Positions 35,287 to 44,474 of a stretch of 60,286 nt of DNA are shown piece by piece. Position 1 is the first letter of the stretch, and each line of letters begins with the position of its first letter. Position numbers and translations under genes: made by a program. The DNA lies in assembly GCF_013464485.1 (NCBI RefSeq), contig NZ_RAUX01000030.1, positions 62,829 through 123,114 of the forward strand, in the 5' to 3' direction. Under the pieces are notes generated by a model. That model searched no databases and was not told the origin of the DNA. It saw nothing but the letters and a program-made list of their open reading frames with translations. Origin of the DNA: Stenotrophomonas maltophilia. GTDB taxonomy: Bacteria > Pseudomonadota > Gammaproteobacteria > Xanthomonadales > Xanthomonadaceae.

Positions 35287-36027
35287 GTGCAGCAGATCCC
35301 CAACGTGGTCCCAGGTGCCTTGGACATCCCGACGGCCACCAAGCTCAACGACCCGGCCGCGCGGCCGCACCGCCCGCGCATCCTGATCCTGTACGGCTCG
35401 CTGCGGCCTCAGTCGTTCAGCCGCAAGCTGGCGCTGGAGGCGCAGCGGCTGCTGGAAAAGCTCGGGGCGGAAACCCGCCTGTTCGATCCACACGAGCTGC
35501 CGATGCTTGACTCGGTGCCAGCCACCCACCCAAAGGTGCAGGAGCTGCGCCAGGCCTCGCTGTGGTCGGAGGGCCACGTGTGGGTCAGCCCGGAACGCCA
35601 TGGCACCCTTACCGCGGTATTCAAGAACCAGATCGACTGGCTGCCACTGGAAGAGGGCAGCGTGCGCCCCACCCAAGGCCGCACGCTGGCCGTGATGCAG
35701 GTCTGCGGCGGCTCGCAGTCGTTCAACGTCGTCAACGCGCTGCGTGTGCTCGGCCGGTGGATGCGGATGGTGACGATCCCCAACCAGTCCTCGGTCGCCA
35801 AGGCCTGGCAGGAGTTCGACGACGAAGGTCGAATGAAGCCTTCGGCGTACTACGATCGCGTGGTGGACGTCATGGAGGAACTGGTCAAGTTCACCCTGCT
35901 GGTGCGTGGGCGCAGCGACTACCTGGTGGACCGTTACAGCGAGCGCAAGGGGGCCATCGAGGCGGCGGCGCTGGCGGCCGCTGCAGGGGTGGTGGAAACT
36001 GTTTTTAACGAGGAGGAAAGTGCGTGA
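35287..36027 (+). CDS. arsH: ArsH NADPH-dependent organoarsenical oxidase/flavoprotein
   Basis: 246 residues. ArsH signature: [28 protein letters not shown], the FMN-binding loop, then [23 protein letters not shown] and the conserved [26 protein letters not shown]. It oxidises trivalent organoarsenicals. I prefer GTG 35287 (AGGA 7 bp upstream, family-like start); an in-frame ATG at 35260 lies inside the operator. The stop overlaps the next gene by 4 bp. Confidence 0.88.
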   Translation: MQQIPNVVPGALDIPTATKLNDPAARPHRPRILILYGSLRPQSFSRKLALEAQRLLEKLGAETRLFDPHELPMLDSVPATHPKVQELRQASLWSEGHVWVSPERHGTLTAVFKNQIDWLPLEEGSVRPTQGRTLAVMQVCGGSQSFNVVNALRVLGRWMRMVTIPNQSSVAKAWQEFDDEGRMKPSAYYDRVVDVMEELVKFTLLVRGRSDYLVDRYSERKGAIEAAALAAAAGVVETVFNEEESA

Positions 36028-36443
36028 ACGCGGTCATCTACCACAACCCCAAGTGCGGCACCTCGCGCAACACTCTGGCGATGATCCGCTTCGCCGGGAT
36101 CGAGCCGGAAGTGATCGACTACCTGGCCCACCCGCCCAGCCGCGCGCGCCTGGTCGACCTCATCAGGGCCGCGGGCTTGAGCGTGCGCGACGCCATCCGG
36201 CAGAAGGGCACTCCTTATGACGAGCTAGCATTGGGCGATGCGGCACTGAGCGACGACGCGTTGCTTGATGCCATGCTGGCGCACCCAATACTCATCAATC
36301 GTCCTTTCGTGCAAACCGATAATGGCACGCGCCTGTGCCGGCCTTCCGAACTGGTGCTGGATATCCTGCCGAAGCTTCCCGGACCATTCCGGAAGGAAGA
36401 TGGAGAGTTGGTGGCCGAGCACAGGGGAGGCCCGGCGACCTAA
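36024..36443 (+). CDS. arsC: Glutaredoxin-dependent arsenate reductase ArsC
   Basis: 139 residues, GTG start with GAGGAGG upstream. Catalytic Cys in [17 protein letters not shown] and the arginines of [18 protein letters not shown] define the ArsC family that uses glutathione and glutaredoxin. This is the third arsenate reductase of the cluster and uses another electron donor. It is coupled to arsH. Confidence 0.92.
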   Translation: MNAVIYHNPKCGTSRNTLAMIRFAGIEPEVIDYLAHPPSRARLVDLIRAAGLSVRDAIRQKGTPYDELALGDAALSDDALLDAMLAHPILINRPFVQTDNGTRLCRPSELVLDILPKLPGPFRKEDGELVAEHRGGPAT

Positions 36444-36497
36444 TCTGGGTGCTGGGCCGGGCTGGCCGCCTTTGAGAACAACCGGAGATCCTGCCCC

Positions 36498-36720
36498 ATG
36501 CCGACGCTCCATCCCGCAAAAAGCGAAAGTGCGTGGCGTGTCTTTCTGGTGTTCCTATGACTGGGACTGACCTCGTTCGGTGGCCATCTGAGCTACTTCC
36601 GCCTCGAGTTTGTCGAGCGCCGCCGGTGGCTGACGGACCGTAGCTACTCGGATCTGGTGGCCTTGTGCCAGTTGCTGCCAGGCCCAGCCAGCAGCCGGTT
36701 GGGATGTTGCTGGGCTTGGC
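36498..36720 (+). pseudogene. Chromate transporter (chrA) 5' fragment
   Basis: ATG 36498 starts MPTLHPAKSESAWRVFLVFL, then a TGA (about 36558) interrupts. The same frame goes on with LGLTSFGGHLSYFRLEFVER and ALCQLLPGPASS, both ChrA hallmarks. A frameshift near 36700 leads to GLARAGWPP and the match ends. Only the first of some 10 helices remains, so it is dead. Confidence 0.75.
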
Positions 36721-37129
36721 TCGCGCCGGCTGGCCGCCTGGGCAGGTTAATCGCATGGGTCAGGTCGCGTTGGCGCTGCACCAGTTCGGCTACGCGCGCC
36801 GCCATGCGGTTGGAATGTTCGATGATGACCTGGATCTGCGAGCGCGGCGAGACCGGGCAGCGTCGAATCCCCGCTAGGAAGCGGATCCTGCCAGATCGGA
36901 GGGCAGCTGTCGGCCAGAAGTGGATGCTGCAATCATTGCTGCCTGAGCCCACTCTCCAAAGGCAAGGGGGAGCGCCTGCTGTTCGCCCGCTGTCACATCA
37001 ACTGCGACTAGCTGAAATCTTTGATCGCCTACCTGGCAGGGCATTCCGCGCACCAGCATCCTGTTCGATCTGATGACTAATGATTCTCAGGACTTGCTGC
37101 GGTACCGGTGTGCGGCTACCTCGCTATCA
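36721..37129. other. Degraded stretch between chrA fragment and hns-like gene
   Basis: No intact gene. A helical piece on the minus strand (IQVIIEHSNRMAARVAELV, about 36780-36850) looks coding but has no start or context. A reversed, decayed copy of the dispersed palindrome lies near 36900-36930. Confidence 0.4.
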
Positions 37130-37498
37130 CTACTTGATCAGGAAGTCATTCAGTGATTTTCCACTTGCTACCAGCTCGGCTATCCATCGCGGTTGCCGTC
37201 CTCGACCGGACCACGTCTGGCCGCGCACTGCAGGATTGCGGTACTTGGGAGCGATCTTGGACACTGTCGATTTGGCAGGCCTCCGATCACCTCGCTTCTT
37301 GGCGGTTTCGGAGGGCACGATCACTGAAGCGCCGTAGAGTTCCTCTATCGTGTATCCATGATCCTTGACGTACTTGTTGATCTTGGCGCGCATCGCTGTG
37401 GCCTTAGGGCGTGACAGCACCTTGGACTGCTGCTTCTCCGCCTGAGCAATCAGTGAGCGAAGTTCCTTGGCAGAAAGGCCGCTGATATCAATAGTCAT
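37130..37498 (-). CDS. H-NS-family nucleoid protein
   Basis: 122 residues. The N-terminal half is helical for oligomerisation (LSAKELRSLIAQAEKQQSK). The C-terminal DNA-binding domain is typical: YRNPAVRGQTWSGRGRQPRWI, where GRGRQP is the AT-hook-like loop that enters the minor groove of AT-rich DNA. Such island-borne H-NS proteins silence foreign genes. It is monocistronic and divergent from the porin gene across 298 bp that hold no other gene. Confidence 0.93.
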   Translation of the reverse strand: MTIDISGLSAKELRSLIAQAEKQQSKVLSRPKATAMRAKINKYVKDHGYTIEELYGASVIVPSETAKKRGDRRPAKSTVSKIAPKYRNPAVRGQTWSGRGRQPRWIAELVASGKSLNDFLIK

Positions 37499-37796
37499 GA
37501 ACTCTTCCCCGATGTCGAGGCCCTAGCCTATTCTCAAATGACATTGCGTGTCACTCCATGTCCACTATGAGTCGCTCAATCTCAGGATCGACTACTAAAA
37601 AGTGGATCGTGTTAGCTACTCTCTCACTACACATGATTTTCACGTGGCATATGGACCTGAGGACTAAAGACGCGCCGTGAGTGATTGCTGTGGCGTCGCC
37701 AAGAGTTCTTTGAGATCGCCAGTTTGAGGCATTGGATGAATCGACGTTAGACTCAAGCGCTTTCCGTAGCAGATCAGGGAGGCAAGGCGCATAACC

Positions 37797-38894
37797 GTGA
37801 GATCAATTCCCTTCATTGTCGCTGCCGCGTTGGCGGGAACTTCGCTGGCTGCAGATGCTTCTGAGGATAACCTCCATAGAGATCCTTACTTTGATCCAGG
37901 AGGCGCCGTCAGGTTCAACTATGGCTGGCTCGACTACGGGCCGACCAGCCGCCTGCAGCTTGAACTGCTGCGTGCAGACCTTGACGCTGGAACCGGACCG
38001 TTCTCCTTTTCTGCCCAGTACCGCTGGTATGACGGCTTCGACGCCGTGCATCACGCGTACGCGGGCTGGCAGTTCTCCGATGCTACCCAGCTGAAGGCAG
38101 GTATCCAGCAGATCCCGTTCGGGCTGCTCCCTACCGTTTCGCAGAGCTTCTGGTTCGGCTCCGGCTACTACTTGGGCATTGAGGATGATTACGATCCGGG
38201 CCTTGTAGTGATTCACCGCACCGGCAGCACGACCTGGCATCTCGGCTGGTTCTCCGGAGACGAATACGGGTCCGGGGCTCGCTATGATCGCTACTCCTTT
38301 GATGTCGCGCAGACCGAGGCGTTGCCGTATCGCGAGCGGCAGCGACTGCATGCACGCGTGGAGAGTGCGCGCGCCTGGGGCGGCGGCGAGCTGTTGCTGG
38401 GCGCATCAGCGTTTGCTGGCAAGGTGCAGAACACTCAGACACGGCGTCACTACGGTCATCAGGGCGCGGCCCTCCATGCACAGTGGCAGCGCGATGGTTG
38501 GACCGCGCAGTTGCAGTGGGCGCGGTACCGGTATGACGTGCCCGGAGATCGCATCGCAATGTCGGCGTTCCAATTCCCCTTCCAGGTTGCAGCGCAGGCG
38601 GATGTGCCAAGCGCCAACATCGCCTATTCGTTCGGCCAGAAGGGCTGGCTGGATGACATCACCTGCTATAACAACCTCAGCATGACCCGCCCGGTCGGGC
38701 ACCGCGCGGGCCTTCGTGATTCGTGGCAGAACGTGACCGGTTGCAGCCTGCAGAAAGGCATCATGCTCACCTATGTCGACTGGATCGCTGGCCGCAACAT
38801 GTGGTTTGCCGGTGGTGATGGTATCGGCATCGACGAGGGAGGACCTTCCCGCTGGCATTCACGGCTGAACTTCAACATCGGCTTCTACTTCTGA
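37797..38894 (+). CDS. Outer-membrane porin (OprO/OprP-like)
   Basis: 365 residues, GTG start after GGGAGG/AAGG. A signal peptide (IPFIVAAALAGTSLAADA) is followed by an alternating aromatic beta-barrel pattern and a C-terminal Phe (NIGFYF), the outer-membrane assembly signal. It resembles phosphate-selective porins, but the Arg/Lys ladder of OprP is not obvious, so the substrate is open. It lies 51 bp before a BCCT carrier gene; outer- and inner-membrane uptake of one solute is plausible. Confidence 0.75.
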   Translation: MRSIPFIVAAALAGTSLAADASEDNLHRDPYFDPGGAVRFNYGWLDYGPTSRLQLELLRADLDAGTGPFSFSAQYRWYDGFDAVHHAYAGWQFSDATQLKAGIQQIPFGLLPTVSQSFWFGSGYYLGIEDDYDPGLVVIHRTGSTTWHLGWFSGDEYGSGARYDRYSFDVAQTEALPYRERQRLHARVESARAWGGGELLLGASAFAGKVQNTQTRRHYGHQGAALHAQWQRDGWTAQLQWARYRYDVPGDRIAMSAFQFPFQVAAQADVPSANIAYSFGQKGWLDDITCYNNLSMTRPVGHRAGLRDSWQNVTGCSLQKGIMLTYVDWIAGRNMWFAGGDGIGIDEGGPSRWHSRLNFNIGFYF

Positions 38895-38945
38895 TCGGCC
38901 TCGCGCAAGCCGGAGGCTTCTTCACCCAACAACACGGAGGTATCC

Positions 38946-40925
38946 ATGCAGAGCACGGCTCCGCAACATCCCCCCGTTCGCCAGCGGATTCTTCCGCAGG
39001 TGTTCATTCCCACGGCAGCCATCGTCATCGCGCTGCTGGCGCTTGCTGCCATCGCGCCCGATATAGCCACGCGGTGGTTCACCGCGGCCAAGTCATGGGC
39101 TGCCAATGATGCAGGCTGGTTCACCATCCTTGCGGTGGCCGGCTTCCTGGTCTTCGTCGTCGGCGTCGCCATCAGCAGTTACGGTCGCATCAAACTCGGC
39201 CCTGACCACAGTACGCCGGACTACAGCTACGGCTCCTGGTTCGCCATGTTGTTCGCTGCCGGCATGGGCATCGGTCTGATGTTCTTCGGCGTTGCCGAGC
39301 CCATCATGCACTACGCCACGCCGCCGGTCGGCTCGCCCGAGTCAGCCGCCGCTGCCCGCCAAGCCATGCGCATCACCTTCTTCCACTGGGGCATCCACGC
39401 ATGGGCGATCTACGCGGTGGTAGCGCTGTCGCTGGCGTACTTTGCGTACCGGCACAATCTCCCGCTGCGTGTCCGTTCCGCGCTGTATCCGCTCATCGGC
39501 GACCGTATTCACGGCCCGTTGGGCCATGCCGTAGACACGTTTGCCGCGCTGGGTACCATCTTCGGCCTGGCCACCTCGCTGGGACTGGGCGTCATGCAGA
39601 TCAACGCCGGTCTGAATTACCTGTTCGGCCTGGAGGTCAGTACGCTCGCCCAGGTTGGCTTGATCACCGTCATCACACTGGTGGCCACCGGCTCCGTCGT
39701 GGCTGGCCTGGACAGCGGCGTACGCAGGCTGTCCGAGCTCAACATGATCCTGGCGGCGGCGCTGCTGGCCTTCGTGCTGGTCTGTGGACCCACCGTGCAC
39801 CTGATGCAGGCACTGGTGCAGAACACCGGCATGTACGTTTCCCAGCTGTTCTCGATGACCTTCAACCTTTATGCCTACGAACCCACGGGTTGGCTGGGTG
39901 GCTGGACGCTGTTCTACTGGGGCTGGTGGATTGCCTGGTCGCCCTTCGTTGGCATGTTCATCGCGCGCATCTCACGTGGACGCACCGTCCGTGAGTTCGT
40001 GGTGGGGGTGTTGCTTGTGCCGCTTGGCTTCACATTCCTGTGGATGACCATCTACGGCAACACCGCGTTGCACATGGTGCGGGCGGAGGGCATCCAGCAG
40101 TTGGTGCAGGCGGTCTCAACCGACAGCTCGATGGCGCTCTTCGAGTTCCTGGAGCACCTGCCGCTGACCATGCTGACCTCTTCGCTGGCGGTCATCCTGG
40201 TTGCGCTGTTCTTCGTAACCTCAGCGGACTCCGGTGCCCTGGTAATCGACATGCTCACCTCGAAGGGTGAGGAGGAATCGCCGGTCTGGCAGCGGATCTT
40301 CTGGGCGCTGCTGGTCGGCGGCCTGGCGATTGCATTGCTGGTGGCTGGCGGGCTGGAATCGTTGCAGGCGGCCACCATTGCCAGCGCGTTGCCATTTACG
40401 ATCGTCATGATCCTGATGTGCTGGGGACTGCTGAAGGCCATGCATCTGGATGCCACCAAGCGCTCGATCCTGCGCGAGGCACGTATCCTGCCAGGCACCA
40501 GCGAGGATTGGCGGGCGCGCCTGCGCCTGCTGGCGCACAACCCGTTGAAGATCGAGGTGACCGGCTTCATCGAGCAGCGCGTCATTCCTGCATTGGAAGA
40601 GGTTGCCGCTGAGCTTCGCAAGCAGGATCTGCCGGTCCAGGTCTCCAAAGGGGAGGACGGTCGTGCGTGGCTGCAGGTTGGCCATGGCGAGGAGATGGAC
40701 TTCTTCTACTCCGTACGGCCCCAGCCCTATGAGGCGCCGACGTTCGCCCTGCAGGATCCCCGTCGAACGGTCAGCGAGGGTACCCGTCATTACCGTGCGG
40801 AGGTCTATCTGCGGGAGGGCGGGCAGGACTACGACGTCATGGGGTGGACCAAGGTTCAGCTCATCCACGATGTGCTCGATCAGTACGAGCGCCACCGTCA
40901 GTTCCTGGACAAGGTGCGCTCGTAG
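38946..40925 (+). CDS. BCCT-family betaine/choline/carnitine transporter
   Basis: 659 residues, 12 membrane helices, ATG after CGGAGG. BCCT signatures: the Gly-rich helix AAGMGIGLMFFGVAEPIMHY and the Trp-rich substrate site WTLFYWGWWIAWSPFVGMFIARISRGRT. A C-terminal cytoplasmic domain of about 150 residues (KIEVTGFIEQRVIPALEE...) is longer than in simple BetP-like members and is like BetT/CaiT relatives. It takes up quaternary ammonium osmolytes with Na+ or H+. Confidence 0.93.
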   Translation: MQSTAPQHPPVRQRILPQVFIPTAAIVIALLALAAIAPDIATRWFTAAKSWAANDAGWFTILAVAGFLVFVVGVAISSYGRIKLGPDHSTPDYSYGSWFAMLFAAGMGIGLMFFGVAEPIMHYATPPVGSPESAAAARQAMRITFFHWGIHAWAIYAVVALSLAYFAYRHNLPLRVRSALYPLIGDRIHGPLGHAVDTFAALGTIFGLATSLGLGVMQINAGLNYLFGLEVSTLAQVGLITVITLVATGSVVAGLDSGVRRLSELNMILAAALLAFVLVCGPTVHLMQALVQNTGMYVSQLFSMTFNLYAYEPTGWLGGWTLFYWGWWIAWSPFVGMFIARISRGRTVREFVVGVLLVPLGFTFLWMTIYGNTALHMVRAEGIQQLVQAVSTDSSMALFEFLEHLPLTMLTSSLAVILVALFFVTSADSGALVIDMLTSKGEEESPVWQRIFWALLVGGLAIALLVAGGLESLQAATIASALPFTIVMILMCWGLLKAMHLDATKRSILREARILPGTSEDWRARLRLLAHNPLKIEVTGFIEQRVIPALEEVAAELRKQDLPVQVSKGEDGRAWLQVGHGEEMDFFYSVRPQPYEAPTFALQDPRRTVSEGTRHYRAEVYLREGGQDYDVMGWTKVQLIHDVLDQYERHRQFLDKVRS

Positions 40926-41020
40926 AATCCGTACACAGATGCCGCCCGGAGGAGCGGCATCTGCCTTGGGCCGGGCGTGACCCTGCGTTGACGTGTCCTC
41001 GGCGCCCGACCGTGTTATTG

Positions 41021-42319
41021 ATGGCGCAATTGCCCAGGAAGTTGCCCGTGCTCACCAGATTGAGGCTTGCAGCCAGCAAAGTTACAAAGCGGATGTGGTT
41101 CCGCTCGACCCTGTATGGCGCCCTGGGCATCATCACGGCGTTGGCCGGCGCGTTCCTGAAGTTCCTCATTCCCACCGGCCTTGCCGCACGGATCGGCGCC
41201 GATTCCGTCGGTAACATTCTTGGCATACTTGCCGCGTCGATGCTGACGGTCACCACCTTCTCGCTGTCCACCATGGTCTCGGCCTACGGGTCCGCGTCGA
41301 GCAGCGCCACCCCGCGCGCGGCCCGCCTGCTGATCGAAGACACCCGGGCCCAAGGTGCGCTGGCCACCTTCATTGGTGCCTTCCTGTTCTCGATCGTGGG
41401 CCTCATCGCGCTCAGCACCGGCATCTACGGAGACAGCGGCCGGCTTGTGCTGTTCGGGGCAACCATCGCGGTCATCATCGTCATCACAGTGACGTTGCTC
41501 AGGGCTATCGAGCAGTTCTCACGCTTTGGCCGCGTTGGCGAAACCATCGATCTGGTGGAGCGGGCGACCAAAGCGTCAATGAAGCGCCGCTCCGAGGAGC
41601 CTCGGCTCGGCGGAGCCAGTGCGGTGCCGGTAGGGGAGGGGGCGGTACTGCTGGTTGGCGATCAGGTGGCCTACGTTGAACATGTGGACGTCGCCCGGAT
41701 CGACGGCATTGCACAAGAACATGATCTGCGCGTTCATCTGCTCTGCCAGCCGGGTACGTTTGCGACCCCAGTCCGTCCTTTGATAGCCATCGAGGGAAAT
41801 CCGCTTCCGGACGTGCAGAGTGAAGTGATCTCAGCCATTTCCTTCAGTGACGCGCGCTCCATCGAGAATGACCCACGGTTCGGGCTCGTCGTGCTTGCCG
41901 AAATTGCCCAGCGAGCCATGTCACCTGCGGTGAACGACCCTGGCACCTGCATCGACGTCATCGGGACCTGTGTCAGGCTGCTCTGCGCATGGTCCAGCCA
42001 CACCGGGGACGCTGCGACGTGTGATGTGCTCTATCCGCGTGTGCACGTTCAGTGCCTCGATGTCCGCGACATGTTCGAGGATGCATTCACACCCATCTCC
42101 AGGGATGCGGCCGGCTCGCTGGAGGTCAACATCCGGCTGCAGAAGGCCTTCGCAGCGTTGGCAGGGTCCTCGAATGAAGCGACAAGAGTTGCATCACAGA
42201 CCCATGCCCGCATCGCACTGGAGCGCGGCCTATTGGCCATGGATTTCGAAGCTGATCGCAAGGCGCTTCGAGTCGTCGCATCTTGTTTGACTCTGGAAGA
42301 TGTGGACCAACGTTCGTAG
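41021..42319 (+). CDS. DUF2254 membrane protein
   Basis: 432 residues. Three or four N-terminal membrane helices (for example YGALGIITALAGAFLKFLIP, ILAASMLTVTTFSLSTMVSAYG and ATFIGAFLFSIVGLIAL) are followed by a soluble part with the conserved RAMSPAVNDPGTCIDVI. This is the DUF2254 pattern; the function is unknown. The start at 41021 is the first with the family N terminus; upstream in-frame codons overlap the BCCT gene. It is probably in the porin-BCCT operon (96-bp gap). Confidence 0.8.
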   Translation: MAQLPRKLPVLTRLRLAASKVTKRMWFRSTLYGALGIITALAGAFLKFLIPTGLAARIGADSVGNILGILAASMLTVTTFSLSTMVSAYGSASSSATPRAARLLIEDTRAQGALATFIGAFLFSIVGLIALSTGIYGDSGRLVLFGATIAVIIVITVTLLRAIEQFSRFGRVGETIDLVERATKASMKRRSEEPRLGGASAVPVGEGAVLLVGDQVAYVEHVDVARIDGIAQEHDLRVHLLCQPGTFATPVRPLIAIEGNPLPDVQSEVISAISFSDARSIENDPRFGLVVLAEIAQRAMSPAVNDPGTCIDVIGTCVRLLCAWSSHTGDAATCDVLYPRVHVQCLDVRDMFEDAFTPISRDAAGSLEVNIRLQKAFAALAGSSNEATRVASQTHARIALERGLLAMDFEADRKALRVVASCLTLEDVDQRS

Positions 42320-42391
42320 TATCTTCCTATCAATGCCTTTGAAGCGCTGCGCTGGCTATCAGTGCTCGGCTGTGGTCTAGATCACAGCCGG

Positions 42392-43168
42392 TCAGCTCAC
42401 CTTCCACAGCATGTATGCGGCAGTAATGAAGATCAGTATTGCAAATACCGTGTTCAGAGCTCCACGATAGTTGGCGAGCTTCGTCGAAGTTGCTGCACCT
42501 GCAACACCGCCAGCCATGCCGGCAACGACGAAAACTGCCGCGAGCTTCCAGTTGATCAGACCTGCATGCGCGTAGTTAAGTGCGGTGGTCATGCCAAATG
42601 CGGCGACGGCGACGAGCGAGCTTCCGACGGCGGCGATGATCGGCATTCTCGTCGCGGCCACCAGTGCGGGCACGATGAGGAAACCTCCACCAATGCCAAA
42701 GAAGCCGGAAAGCCCGCCGGCGGTGGCGCCCAGTCCAATCAGTGCTGGCGCGTTGCGTCTGCCGAGCCTAGCATCTGCGAGTCCAGGCGAGTTGCGCCTG
42801 CGAAGCATGGCGATGCCGACAACAACCATGACCACAGCAAACAGTGCCAGCAGTCTCTTGCCGTCGAACGCCTTGCCCAAGCTGGAACCGAGGTATGCGC
42901 CCGCGATCCCCACCAAGGCGAAGACCGAGGCACAGGGCCAACGAACATTCCCTCTACGGGCATGCATCACCAGATTCGACACCGCATTGACCGCCACTGC
43001 CAGGGCGCTGGTTCCGATTGCCACATGCGGATTTTCCACTCCGACCACGTAGAGCATCAGTGGTACCGCCAGGATGGATCCGCCTCCACCGACCACCCCC
43101 AGGACGAAGCCGACCAGGATGCCAGACAGGCCGCCCAGCACCAACTGCAGCAGAGATAGCGTTTCCAT
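42392..43168 (-). CDS. TauE/SafE-family sulfite/organosulfur exporter
   Basis: 258 residues with eight membrane helices and repeats typical of the family: GGLSGILVGFVLGVVGGGGSILAVPL and the second-half echo GLSGFFGIGGGFLIVPALV. In BigR operons this protein is proposed to expel sulfite made from sulfide oxidation. It is the last gene of a five-gene operon, 3 bp after the sulfurtransferase. Confidence 0.9.
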   Translation of the reverse strand: METLSLLQLVLGGLSGILVGFVLGVVGGGGSILAVPLMLYVVGVENPHVAIGTSALAVAVNAVSNLVMHARRGNVRWPCASVFALVGIAGAYLGSSLGKAFDGKRLLALFAVVMVVVGIAMLRRRNSPGLADARLGRRNAPALIGLGATAGGLSGFFGIGGGFLIVPALVAATRMPIIAAVGSSLVAVAAFGMTTALNYAHAGLINWKLAAVFVVAGMAGGVAGAATSTKLANYRGALNTVFAILIFITAAYMLWKVS

Positions 43169-43171
43169 ATG

Positions 43172-43609
43172 TCAGTCGCCGGACGCCGGTCCTTGCTGCA
43201 GCCGTGTTGCGATGGAGGAAAGGTCATAGCCCGCGTCCGAAGCAACAGACAGGACGTGGGCAAACGACGCTCCATTGTGAACGACTTCCGACAGCGCCCA
43301 AAGCATCGCAGCACGGGTGCCGGTTCTGCAGTACGCGGCAACAGGGCGTGGCAGCGCGTCGATCAAAGTGGCAAAGGTATGCACCTCATCATCGGTAATG
43401 ACGCCAGGCACTACAGGAAGATAGGCAAACTGCATGCCCGCCTGGTGGCAGGCAGCCTGCAGCGCATGGTGGCTGGGCTGCTCCGGCTGTTCGTCGTCGG
43501 GCCGGTTGCAGATCACGCTGGCAAAGCCCAGCTCCTTCAGGGCTTCAATATCCTCCGGCAGGAGCTGACCGGACACCTTGAGGCTGGCAGAGAGTGGCTT
43601 GAGATTCAT
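43172..43609 (-). CDS. TIGR01244-type sulfurtransferase (DUF442)
   Basis: 145 residues. A cysteine-phosphatase-like fold with the active loop AYCRTGTRAAMLW (CX5R) and the N-terminal VSGQLLPEDIEALKELGFASVICNRPDDE, typical of the rhodanese-like domain that is fused to the metallo-beta-lactamase part in Xylella Blh. Here it is a separate gene. It likely moves persulfide sulfur. It overlaps the upstream gene by 4 bp. Confidence 0.85.
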   Translation of the reverse strand: MNLKPLSASLKVSGQLLPEDIEALKELGFASVICNRPDDEQPEQPSHHALQAACHQAGMQFAYLPVVPGVITDDEVHTFATLIDALPRPVAAYCRTGTRAAMLWALSEVVHNGASFAHVLSVASDAGYDLSSIATRLQQGPASGD

Positions 43610-44037
43610 GGTTGTCCCGTAGTTGCAGTGGGGCGATGAATGAGTCCATGCAGGAGCACGCCAGCGATCATTGCCGTGGCGAAGATGATCGCGAAGGGCT
43701 GGCCGGTTCCCAGCAACGCGATGGCTGGGCCGGGACACACTCCGGCCAGTCCCCAACCCAGACCGAATATCGCCGCACCAATGACCAGGCGCCGATCGAT
43801 GATGCGATGGGTGGGAATGTGCAGCGATGCGGCAAGTAGTGGTGTTCTGCGGGCGCGTATCCATAGGTAGGCTGCGCCGAAAGGAATCAGAGCGCCCAGC
43901 ATGACCAGCGCCAGAGAGGGGTCCCAAGCGTCGCTCACATCAAGGAAAGCAAGCACGCGAGCTGGGTTGACCATATCGGATACGACCAGTCCCAATCCGA
44001 AGAGTGCGCCGCACAGGAACGCAGCGAGACGGATCAT
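43606..44037 (-). CDS. YeeE/YedE-type sulfur transporter half, second
   Basis: 143 residues, four membrane helices, with FGLGLVVSDMVNPARVLAFLD and GLGWGLAGVCPGPAI, where the Cys of GVCPGP is conserved for thiosulfate/sulfur passage. It forms one half of a split YeeE-like channel with the next gene. ATGA overlaps on both sides. Confidence 0.88.
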   Translation of the reverse strand: MIRLAAFLCGALFGLGLVVSDMVNPARVLAFLDVSDAWDPSLALVMLGALIPFGAAYLWIRARRTPLLAASLHIPTHRIIDRRLVIGAAIFGLGWGLAGVCPGPAIALLGTGQPFAIIFATAMIAGVLLHGLIHRPTATTGQP

Positions 44038-44474
44038 GCCGGGCCCCCGGCCACAATCTGCAACACGGTTGCCGTGGCCATGCCCATGAGCATGAACACG
44101 CAGGTCGCCACCACCGATCGCGGCGATGCCCGGCCCAGGCCGCAGACACCGTGCCCACTGGTACAGCCAGCACCAAGTCGAGTCCCGTAACCCACCAGCA
44201 GTCCGGCAATCACCAGTACCACAGCTCCATTTGCGGACAGCGCCGGCAGTGGTATTGGCCTTGCCGCCAATGCCAAGCCTGACGCCAGGCCAAGTCCTGC
44301 CAGGAACAGAGCAGCACTGCCGCGTCCGGCGTCACCGGACATGCCCAGTGTCCTGGCAAGCAGGCCCGAGATGCCGGCAACGCGGCCGAGAAGGACTAGA
44401 TAGGCTCCGGTCGCTGTTCCAATCATGGCGCCGCCAGCGAGCGGCCAATACCAAGCCAGATGAGAGAGCGTCAT
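44034..44474 (-). CDS. YeeE/YedE-type sulfur transporter half, first
   Basis: 146 residues, four or five helices, with the conserved LVGYGTRLGAGCTSGHGVCGLGR that holds paired Cys residues. With its partner it makes a sulfur-compound channel. The start at 44474 gives MTLSHLAWYWP and overlaps the MBL gene stop by 4 bp. Confidence 0.88.
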   Translation of the reverse strand: MTLSHLAWYWPLAGGAMIGTATGAYLVLLGRVAGISGLLARTLGMSGDAGRGSAALFLAGLGLASGLALAARPIPLPALSANGAVVLVIAGLLVGYGTRLGAGCTSGHGVCGLGRASPRSVVATCVFMLMGMATATVLQIVAGGPA

